Source: Acetobacter estunensis | GTDB lineage: Bacteria; Pseudomonadota; Alphaproteobacteria; Acetobacterales; Acetobacteraceae | Direction: 5' to 3' | DNA length: 41,405 nt | Assembly (NCBI RefSeq): GCF_011516945.1 | Contig: NZ_WOTH01000026.1 | Location: 1-41,405 of the forward strand | Shown: one piece after another, positions 35,321 through 41,405 of the stretch | How positions within the stretch are numbered: position 1 is the first letter of the stretch | Layout of the letters: the number at the start of each line of letters is the position of its first letter | Program-made: the position numbers and the translations under genes | The notes under the pieces: model-generated | The model's database searches: none | Seen by the model: the letters and a program-made list of their open reading frames with translations, nothing else | What the model was told of the DNA's origin: nothing

Positions 35321-35538
35321 AACGGGCTCTGATGCTGGCTGCGGTGACACTGCTTGCTGCCTGTTCGGGCCACACACGGCTAACTCCTCGGCAGGAAGCT
35401 AGGCGCGATCACACGAAGCTGGTTAATTGTAACGAGATATCCAACCGGACTGCGAGAGGACGGTGTCTGATGGCGGAATCCCGGCGTCACTACCTGTACG
35501 AGCATCCGCTGGGGCAACATAGGCCGCGCGTTCGGTAA
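35317..35538 (+). CDS. Small putative lipoprotein
   Basis: A 73-residue protein with a lipoprotein signal: a charged start (MKRALM), a hydrophobic stretch and a lipobox LLAAC with Cys16, so about 58 residues would be exported. The mature part is basic and contains two more Cys. It starts inside the XRE stop (ATGA), which indicates coupling. The role is unknown; surface exclusion or phage blocking is only a speculation. A terminator follows at 35621. Confidence 0.7.
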   Translation: MKRALMLAAVTLLAACSGHTRLTPRQEARRDHTKLVNCNEISNRTARGRCLMAESRRHYLYEHPLGQHRPRVR

Positions 35539-35620
35539 ACGGCAACCCATCGCACCACACTATTGTCGTATCCACAGAATTTCCCTCGGAATCTTCTTGT
35601 CTTTCGCTACCTAGAGACTC

Positions 35621-35655
35621 AATCCCCGCTCCAACGAGAAGCGGGGATTTTATTT
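35621..35655. terminator. Rho-independent terminator between lipoprotein and nuclease genes
   Basis: A perfect 10-bp stem (AATCCCCGCT with AGCGGGGATT) around a 9-base loop followed by TTATTT. It can serve both the XRE-lipoprotein unit and the convergent nuclease gene. Confidence 0.9.
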
Positions 35656-35674
35656 AGTAATGTTTTTTAATGTC

Positions 35675-36808
35675 TTATTTCCGCTTTTTGCCATTCGGTA
35701 ACATTTCCGCGACCCGCTCCTTAAATACTGTGATAAGCGGCGCATCTATATCCTCTAACGAGTTAGTTAGTATTTCTCCACCCAAGCCTTCACCAAAATC
35801 AAACTTATATTTAAATTCTTTGCTTTCATACAAATCAAATAATCTTCCAGCACGCTCCTTCCCATAGAATATCACGAATTTACCTTTATAATCTCTATAT
35901 TCAATGCCATCTATAGCAGAGAACAACTCATCAGTATCAGAAAGAAATGCTAATCGTTTTTTGGTATAATCATACACTTCCAATTCAATAGCAGATGGAA
36001 TAGGATCTGGCTCCTTCGTCACATCCACATCGCCCTTCGGGGCGTCGATGACTGCAAGCGGCTTCTCTGTCTCTTTGTCTTTGGCCGGCAGATCCAGACG
36101 CTGCAATATCCTGAGGTTGATGAATTCACCAAACGCACTCTTTGTAAGTTCGGTGTACTCTGCCATAGCTTTAGAGCGGATATTGCTTAGACCAATACCT
36201 TGAAGAAGAAGTCGCACAAACGGATCGCTTGGCTCTTTAGCAAGCAGCTCTATCTGCTGAACGAGGTTTTGGAAGATCAGCTTTCTTTTAGCTTCGGCTC
36301 CGATATTTTCTGGATCAAAATTAGACTTTTGCAGGCTTTTCAGCCCGTCTACCACAGAATCCTCTATCTTGCCTTTAGCGATGTCGTGAAGGTCGAAAGA
36401 CAAGAAAGCGTTGGAATCCATCATATTTGGCTCGTCCGAGTCCGCGAAGAACTCATAGACCATTCCATCTGTGATGACGCCCATCTTCACAGTTGGCGCT
36501 GCGTTAAAATATGACCGTAACTGTCCCCTGTCGTCTTTTAATTCAGCTCCAAGCGCCTTGCACTCTATAGCAATAACAGGCTCGCCATTCTTCAATATCG
36601 CGAAATCCACCCTGTTCTTGTACTTATCAGAGAAATCGGCATTATGCTCGGGGCATACTTCATCGGGGTTCATGGTATCGTAACCCAAGAAGTTTATTAA
36701 AGGCAGCACAAGAAAAAGCTTGGTTGCTTCCTCATTATTGCAACGCGTAGAAATACTGATCATTCGCTCTGAGAACGATTTAAACTTCTGACGAAAATCG
36801 TCTGACAT
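35675..36808 (-). CDS. HsdR N-terminal-like PD-(D/E)XK nuclease protein
   Basis: A 377-residue protein whose N-terminus is like the type I restriction HsdR N-terminal nuclease domain. The catalytic pattern is visible: Asp68 in KNRVDFAIL, then Glu82-x-Lys84 in EPVIAIECKALG, with ATKLFLVLPLINFLGYD before it and GQLRSYFNAAPTVKMGVITDG after it. There is no helicase motor and no HsdM/HsdS gene nearby, so it is a stand-alone form. The C-terminal half is charged and unrecognised. DNA is AT-rich compared with the chromosomal genes, suggesting transfer. ATG 36808 has AGGA upstream; 36826 is an alternative. A defence role is plausible but unproven. Confidence 0.78.
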   Translation of the reverse strand: MSDDFRQKFKSFSERMISISTRCNNEEATKLFLVLPLINFLGYDTMNPDEVCPEHNADFSDKYKNRVDFAILKNGEPVIAIECKALGAELKDDRGQLRSYFNAAPTVKMGVITDGMVYEFFADSDEPNMMDSNAFLSFDLHDIAKGKIEDSVVDGLKSLQKSNFDPENIGAEAKRKLIFQNLVQQIELLAKEPSDPFVRLLLQGIGLSNIRSKAMAEYTELTKSAFGEFINLRILQRLDLPAKDKETEKPLAVIDAPKGDVDVTKEPDPIPSAIELEVYDYTKKRLAFLSDTDELFSAIDGIEYRDYKGKFVIFYGKERAGRLFDLYESKEFKYKFDFGEGLGGEILTNSLEDIDAPLITVFKERVAEMLPNGKKRK

Positions 36809-37076
36809 CGGGCCGAATCCTGACATGTCCAAAATGACAGGGAAAATCTATTGCATCCAAGGAAAGAAAATGAAAACACACACCCACGCGGGACACTTAT
36901 GATGAAAATCACCTTTTCTTTCGCTTCGGATGGCTCCGAATCCTTACCTTCGCGTGCCTTGGCAATATCAAGAATGATATTCAGTTCGGTAAGAACCGCA
37001 GAACATCAAATAAGTTTTTGAGATTTCTCACAAGGTGTCTCATGCTATTCCGCTGATCTTAAAATTGGGTCAGCCA

Positions 37077-37402
37077 ATGCTCGCCTCTTTCCGTGTCATG
37101 GCCGCGCTCTGTGTGGCACTGTTCTTCGCGCCGCTGTCTGCCACGGCGCGTGGGCCACAGCCTCCCACACTGCCGCCGACAAGTGAGACTGCCCCTTATG
37201 TCGAGCCGGACGAAGGTCAGCTTCTGGAGCATAGGCACTACACGAACCGCGCGATGGCCGAGTGATTCATTCTCCTGCTCACACGCGCAACGGAGCATCG
37301 CCTCCGGGCGCGTCCGCCAAGTGTGGCGACGGGTCGTTCAGCTTCAGTCAGCATCATCGCGGCACATGCTCACGGCATGGTGGCGTGGACCAGTGGCTCT
37401 AG
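37077..37402 (+). pseudogene. DUF3761 protein gene broken by a frameshift
   Basis: The first frame (from ATG 37077) encodes a signal peptide (VMAALCVALFFAPLSATA) and reaches HRHYTNRAMAE before stopping at 37265. Reading on in another frame from about 37255 gives DGRVIHSPAHTRNGA, then PPGASAKCGDGSFSFSQH and HRGTCSRHGGVDQWL, ending at TAG 37400-37402. Together these form a complete DUF3761-type secreted protein; the two halves join at HYTNR / DGRV, so a one-base loss or two-base gain broke the gene. A sequencing error is the alternative. No slippery sequence is seen at the junction. Confidence 0.75.
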
Positions 37403-37419
37403 GCGGAACTTCGGGTGGA

Positions 37420-38370
37420 TCAGTGCGCGGAAGCACTCTCCCGCACCACATCCAACATCTGCTGCGCAATGAGAGCATGAGCACGTCGCGTCGGATGATA
37501 TTCGTCCCACCAGAGATGGGCGTCTGGATCGCCGCAAACTTTGCCGGGTGCAGGAAGCGTGGGCTGACATGGATGGACAACATCTGACAGTCGTTCTGGC
37601 TGGTTATTTGCGAGAAGCTTCTCGGTCGCGTTGCTCCATGAGAACCAGACGATGTGTGATCCCGCAGATGCTGTGATCGGCTCGATAGCGGTCTGAGCAC
37701 GCCGATCGTATTCGGCCTGAAAAGCGCGCGCTTCCGCCGCAGCATGGGGGTCTTTCGCAACCGCCGGCACGCGGTCGAGACTGTAGGCACCGAAGATCAG
37801 GAAATGCCGCGCCCCGTGCTGTTGGAGAAGTTCGATAGCTCCCTTCATCTCCTGGGCGCATTGCTCAGCGATTGCCGGGAGCGGCTGCGGCGTAGCCATA
37901 TCTTCGTGGAGAAAGAAATCGTTGGCGGAGGCGCCGAGAACGTACAGGGCGGCTGGATCAAGACGGGGTCTGGCGTAAATGAATGACAACACCTGCCCCC
38001 GTAGACCGGTGTCCCGCCAGCCGTCCAGCCATGTGTAATAATTCCCGCTACCGCATCGTGCACCACCGACCGCCACATTCTCGATGGGTGCTCCCATCTT
38101 GTTGGCCAAGTCCTCAACCGCAGTCGGGCCATTGCTCCACCGTCCTTTCCAATAGAGCCCGGTTTTATCATCCGCGGGCAGAACGACCGCCTGCGGAATC
38201 TTGGCATTGACGGCCTCACTGGAAACGGTGCGTGAGGCGCCACTGTCGCTATAGCTGTCACCGAAAACATAGAGCCGACTGAATGGGATTTCGGCCGCAC
38301 TAGTTGGCATCGCCAGTATCGTTGAAACCATGGCCGAGACCGCACTGAAGAGAGCAAGACTGCGACGCAT
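37420..38370 (-). CDS. Secreted SGNH/GDSL-family hydrolase
   Basis: A 316-residue esterase/lipase of the GDSL family with a signal peptide (cleavage near TSAA-EI). Block I FGDSYSDSGA carries the nucleophile Ser, GASANDFF is the GxND block, and DEYHPTRRAH holds the Asp and His of the catalytic triad. It should hydrolyse esters in the periplasm or outside. It ends 17 bases from the DUF3761 remnant, on the opposite strand. A role in virulence or surface polymer processing cannot be inferred. Confidence 0.88.
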   Translation of the reverse strand: MRRSLALFSAVSAMVSTILAMPTSAAEIPFSRLYVFGDSYSDSGASRTVSSEAVNAKIPQAVVLPADDKTGLYWKGRWSNGPTAVEDLANKMGAPIENVAVGGARCGSGNYYTWLDGWRDTGLRGQVLSFIYARPRLDPAALYVLGASANDFFLHEDMATPQPLPAIAEQCAQEMKGAIELLQQHGARHFLIFGAYSLDRVPAVAKDPHAAAEARAFQAEYDRRAQTAIEPITASAGSHIVWFSWSNATEKLLANNQPERLSDVVHPCQPTLPAPGKVCGDPDAHLWWDEYHPTRRAHALIAQQMLDVVRESASAH

Positions 38371-38573
38371 GACGGTGGCTCCATACCGGTTCTATTTTAC
38401 CAGGACAGGCTGGGCTCATTGCCGCTGCTGGAGATAGAACAAAAACGTCATCCAACGATGATGACTGAGGTTATTCACGTCGCAATATCGTCTCCAAAAA
38501 TCGTACCGTTTTCGGTCCGGACGATGGCGAATAAATCGCTCACATTGTGGAACGAGAGGGACGTGTCAAAACC

Positions 38574-39037
38574 CACTTGAGACTTGTCCCGAGAGAGACG
38601 TCAGAGGAGACTTGCACCACTGTGCGCCATTCACTTGAGACATGCTCCGAGAGGGGCTGTTTCAACCGATGCGCCAAATTGCGCCATCCACTTGAGACAT
38701 GGCCTGGACGGGTCGTTTTTGACGCTGCGCCAAATTGCGCCATCCACTTGAGACATGGTCTGGGCGGGTCGTTTTCGACGTTGCGCCAAATTGCGCCATC
38801 CACTTGAGACATGATCTGGACGGGTCGTTTTCGGCGTTGCGCCAAATTGCGCCATCCACTTGAGACATGATCTGGACGGGTCGTTTTCGGCGTTGCGCCA
38901 AATTGCGCCATCCACTTGAGACATGGTCTGGACGGGTCGTTTTCGGCGTTGCGCCAAATTGCGCCATCCACTTGAGACATGGTCTGGCAGGGTCGTTTTT
39001 TGGCGTTGCGCCAAATTGCGCCATCCACTTGAGACAT
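38574..39037. repeat. 56-bp tandem repeat array, about 8 units
   Basis: CACTTGAGAC recurs at 38574, 38632, 38689, 38745, 38801, 38857, 38913, 38969 and 39026, spaced 56-58 bp. The unit consensus contains ATGGTCTGGACGGGTCGTTT, TCGGCG and two TTGCGCC motifs separated by AAA (10-bp pitch). The middle units are almost identical, while the first is degenerate. Because 56 is not a multiple of three, all three minus frames read through, giving false ORFs. No gene is seen in 38371-39594 apart from this array and small palindromes (39152-39161, 39160-39171, 39448-39477). Confidence 0.92.
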
Positions 39038-39447
39038 AGATCTGTCGGCTCTTTAGCCACGCCAGAAAGCTGGAGAAGAGGCGGTGATTCAGGGAGCGAT
39101 TACGCCTCAAAATGTCGGGTCAAGCCAGGACATTGATTTTTATATGTAATTTCTCGCGAGAGACATTTGTCTTGCTGTCGTCAAGCGTAACCACTTTGCG
39201 ATATTTCTGTGAAATGTCAGCCAGTTAGGTGGAGACAGTAGAGGGCGCCATTTCCGAAAAAGTGCAACGCTTGCGAACAGTATCAATGACGGGAGAATAT
39301 CGCGCACAAGCTCGCATTTATGGCTGTTTCAGAGCCAGCTAGATCCGTAACACCCGCTTGCGCCAAGCGTAACATTTTGTCGGAAGTTATGGGGGGAGTG
39401 CTCCAAGCACGCAATTGAGGTCGCCTGCTGCAGGCTCCTCTAGTGTG

Positions 39448-39477
39448 AGGGGTGACCCCGAAAACCGTGTCACCCCT
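39448..39477. repeat. 9-bp inverted repeat in gene-free region
   Basis: AGGGGTGAC and GTCACCCCT surround a 12-base loop. There is no T-run. Function unknown. Confidence 0.5.
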
Positions 39478-39594
39478 GATGCTCGGGGGTCGCGAGGCAG
39501 AAATACGGAGAGCACTCCGACCGAGAGCGAACAAACGGCCGCATTGGGTAGACCTTGTCCGATATGTGCCCAGGCGAAGAACGGTGCGGCCGCG

Positions 39595-39915
39595 TCAAGA
39601 CTGGATGCTCATCCGCGAAAGACGCCTCAGTTGTGCGACGTCACCTTGGACGCTTTGGTGCTGCCTGTAGGTAGACGTGGCAGCATTTTGCTTCGACGGC
39701 CAATTCCTGAGGGGGGGAGTTTTAGCAGGGCGTCCCGCACTCTCGGACAATAGGCGATACACTCGGTACCAATGGTTCACGACATCAGTGAGGCCAAGCT
39801 GGTGTGCTCGCTCCAGCCGGTCAGCAGCCACACTTCGGGCAGACAAGCCATGTAGTCCGACGAGGCGGCCGGCTTCATCTTCTGGCGAGAGATTTTCCTT
39901 TTTCGAGTCTTTCAT
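39595..39915 (-). CDS. Small hypothetical protein
   Basis: A 106-residue charged protein beginning MKDSKKENLSPEDEAGRL, then GLHGLSARSVAADRLERAHQ and VVNHWYRVYRLLSE, a helical part. The ATG at 39915 has an excellent ribosome site, GGAGGTGAAG, which supports translation. The last third, from GRPAKTPPLRNWP on, looks less ordered. I do not recognise the family. It is divergent from the ORF at 39946. Confidence 0.55.
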   Translation of the reverse strand: MKDSKKENLSPEDEAGRLVGLHGLSARSVAADRLERAHQLGLTDVVNHWYRVYRLLSESAGRPAKTPPLRNWPSKQNAATSTYRQHQSVQGDVAQLRRLSRMSIQS

Positions 39916-39945
39916 CTTCACCTCCAAAATCAATCGTGCGGAGTG

Positions 39946-40224
39946 ATGGTGAATGAAGGGTTAACTCGAAACATTCCTCATACGCCGTTTACCAATCGAA
40001 GAATGACCTCACATTTCTGCCCAATCGGGTATGAAGAATCATCTGTATGGAAGATGGTGCTTGAGGATCTGTGGTCTGAAAGGATTACACGTACGAAAAT
40101 TGCCGAAGATATCCACTTGCCTCAAGAAGAAGTCGAAAAGCTTCTTTTTGGACTTCTTCGAAGCGTGAATCATGAGCGAAAATCTAAGGATATTGGACGT
40201 CATTTACATCTTGTGAGTGGATAA
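39946..40224 (+). CDS. Hypothetical protein, regulator-tail-like
   Basis: A 92-residue ORF. The C-terminal half, KMVLEDLWSERITRTKIAED and EEVEKLLFGLLRS, resembles the tail of HTH-ImmA/IrrE-type regulators in which a short helix-turn-helix ends with a LLFGL motif. If so, this is a remnant of a longer phage or element regulator. The upstream part is not recognised and the start is uncertain (GTG 39943 or ATG 39946). Confidence 0.45.
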   Translation: MVNEGLTRNIPHTPFTNRRMTSHFCPIGYEESSVWKMVLEDLWSERITRTKIAEDIHLPQEEVEKLLFGLLRSVNHERKSKDIGRHLHLVSG

Positions 40225-40225
40225 T

Positions 40226-40987
40226 TCACTTTAAACCTCTTTTTCTGAAGGCTTTGATGATTTCTTCCTGCACGATCCGGTCCTGACGTCGTGAGACCGT
40301 AGAGTTGACGATTTGTTCAACTGGTAGAACGGCTTTGTAATTTGGGGCGCGTGGGGTGAAACGGATGATTTGGGCCACTTTTCCCGGTCCAACCAATTTG
40401 TAAATGCCTGTTGGAAGCCCTCGGCCGCGCTCCCGTGCAATGAAATAGTCGCTTCGCTGACCGGCTGCATTTCTTTTTCGTTTTTGAAGACGTGCAGCGG
40501 TCCGTTCGCTCATGTTCATGTAGGCAGAAGTGCCTGACATCAAATTGAAGCGGGAGAGTATCTGGATCAGAATTCCTCGGGGAATGTTTCCGTAACGATC
40601 AAGCGGAGCATCTTTCCCTGGAACTGCATATTGCCCTTGCGACAAGGCAGCGAAATCTCGCTCGAATTTTTTCATGTCACGGCGACCACCGTGTATTTCC
40701 GGCCCCAAGTATCGAACAGCGGGCGTACCCTTGGGAGCCATGTCTTTTGTCATAACGGCCGCCTCCAGCTTGTTCGGAGTGGCTGTGTCGATCCAGAAGC
40801 TATTCAGCGTAAACGGTTTGGGTCGATCAAAAATCTCTTCCATTCGGTCACGCACTTTTAATCGTGAACCAATAGCGAGGCGATTAAGAGCATTTGCTGC
40901 TGCTCGTGGGATTTCCTTTTCTGATAGCGCGCTTAAATCTCGCATCAGTTTCTTACTGTCGACATTTACTTTGAGAGTAATGGCCAT
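40226..40987 (-). CDS. Phage minor tail protein Z-like protein
   Basis: A 253-residue protein like minor tail protein Z of lambda-type phages: a start with ITLKVNVDSKKLMRDLSALS, then EIPRAAANALNRLAIGSRLKVRDRMEEIF, PAVRYLGPEIHGGRRD, and a basic C-terminus (RRQDRIVQEEIIKAFRKRG). No other tail or head gene is next to it, so it seems a stranded piece of a prophage. The convergent small ORF on its left ends two bases away. Confidence 0.6.
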   Translation of the reverse strand: MAITLKVNVDSKKLMRDLSALSEKEIPRAAANALNRLAIGSRLKVRDRMEEIFDRPKPFTLNSFWIDTATPNKLEAAVMTKDMAPKGTPAVRYLGPEIHGGRRDMKKFERDFAALSQGQYAVPGKDAPLDRYGNIPRGILIQILSRFNLMSGTSAYMNMSERTAARLQKRKRNAAGQRSDYFIARERGRGLPTGIYKLVGPGKVAQIIRFTPRAPNYKAVLPVEQIVNSTVSRRQDRIVQEEIIKAFRKRGLK

Positions 40988-41054
40988 AATTCTTTCTCAA
41001 TTTGATGAATGCCATAAGGTATCAGAAACTTTTCCAAGACTTCGTAAGGAAAGT

Positions 41055-41258
41055 TCAGGCAGTCGTAGCGATGTCCGGCAGATCTCGACACAGATCGCTG
41101 CAATCCGCACAAGCATCATCCCTCAGGCGCTCGATAACTTGATGCCATTTCTTCTGATCGGCGGCCAAATGGCCAAGATGCTGACAGGCCATTCTTTGCT
41201 CATCGAAGTGAAAGCCTTGTGAAGCCGCCAAGACGTGATTCGACACGGTTAAATTCAT
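41055..41258 (-). CDS. Small Cys-containing hypothetical protein
   Basis: A 67-residue ORF with a helical middle (HLAADQKKWHQVIERLRDDA) and four Cys residues (MACQH, DDACADCSDLC). It lies 67 bases upstream of the tail-like gene on the same strand, possibly part of the same phage fragment. No clear ribosome site; it could be spurious. I do not recognise it. Confidence 0.35.
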   Translation of the reverse strand: MNLTVSNHVLAASQGFHFDEQRMACQHLGHLAADQKKWHQVIERLRDDACADCSDLCRDLPDIATTA

Positions 41259-41324
41259 CTGAGCGTAGACTGGATGCTCTAAGGTAGAGGAAGCGTAACC
41301 ATCCGGCGAGAGACGCGGGCGTAT

Positions 41325-41405
41325 TCAGGCGGCGATGGTATTGTGGACCTGCTGGTGGGCTTTCCAGTGCCAGGGCAGGAGTTCATGGAGGCGTGGATTG
41401 GGAAT
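41325..41405 (-). mobile_element. IS66-family transposase C-terminus (partial, runs off the window)
   Basis: The minus-strand frame entering from the right edge encodes IPNPRLHELLPWHWKAHQQV, ending NTIAA and stop at 41325. The LHELLPW pattern is like the end of the IS66 TnpC C-terminal domain. GTAACCATCC near 41296 could be the terminal inverted repeat of the element. The rest of the insertion sequence lies outside. Confidence 0.6.

Noticed and set aside
36899..37021. 40-codon ORF starting MMKITFSFASDG
   Set aside because: No ribosome site, no context and no recognisable feature.
38540..39110. Three overlapping minus-strand open frames of 130-165 codons with repeated VSSGWRNLAQ-like peptides
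   Set aside because: They follow from the 56-bp tandem repeat having no stop in any minus frame; no ribosome site or known protein supports them.
39415..39753. Overlapping plus-strand frames of 72 and 112 codons
   Set aside because: No ribosome sites, and they overlap the better supported minus-strand gene with GGAGGTGAAG.
39184..41302. Three copies of AAGCGTAAC (near 39184, 39366 and 41291) as IS ends
   Set aside because: The match is only nine bases, the orientation and flanks differ, and only the last is next to a transposase end.

Overview
The window comes from an alphaproteobacterial acetic acid bacterium (Acetobacteraceae: the Acetobacter, Gluconobacter, Asaia and Komagataeibacter group). 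The pqqABCDE cluster, the 26-residue PqqA, the AcpP sequence, the GC-rich core genes and the TonB/PiuC iron locus all fit that family. The genus cannot be fixed from sequence alone.

Left part (1 to about 26.8 kb), chromosomal core and core-like genes. A short type I-E CRISPR array (7 repeats, 6 spacers) is followed by a small set of a secreted MRJP/yellow-like protein, a secreted cupin and an aldo/keto reductase. Next is an iron-uptake locus: exbB-exbD-tonB on the minus strand, and a PiuC-type dioxygenase, a TonB-dependent siderophore receptor and a Sel1-repeat protein on the plus strand, with two Fur-box-like sites. Then come bioB, a PAS/EAL cyclic-di-GMP protein, a ferritin-like protein, an M13 metallopeptidase, a cytosolic OpuAC-like binding protein, two small genes, the fatty-acid synthesis cluster fabD-fabG-acpP-fabF with a strong terminator, a DUF3297 protein, a sulfide:quinone oxidoreductase-like flavoprotein, and the PQQ cofactor operon (pqqABCDE, minus strand, ATGA overlaps between pqqB, C and D, and a hairpin between pqqA and pqqB).

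Middle part (26.8 to about 36.9 kb), accessory element next to a tRNA-Thr(CGT) gene. From right to left it has a divergent control region (XRE regulator against a minus-strand operon, with two copies of a 17-bp operator-like palindrome), a 56-residue membrane peptide, a large unknown protein with a duplicated 3' segment, a 43-residue ORF, another unknown protein, an AlpA-like HTH protein, two unknown proteins, a Toprim primase-like protein and a DUF927 helicase-like ATPase. Most of these genes overlap by 4 to 29 bp. Beyond the helicase lies an iteron cluster with an AT-rich segment and a perfect DnaA box: a candidate replication origin. This looks like an integrated satellite or plasmid-like replicon. 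No integrase is visible in the window. A stand-alone HsdR-N-like nuclease sits beside the regulator and may be defence cargo.

Right part (36.9 to 41.4 kb), a patchwork: a frameshifted DUF3761 gene, a secreted GDSL hydrolase, a 56-bp tandem-repeat array, small unknown genes, a lone phage tail-like protein, and the C-terminal end of an IS66-like transposase at the window edge.
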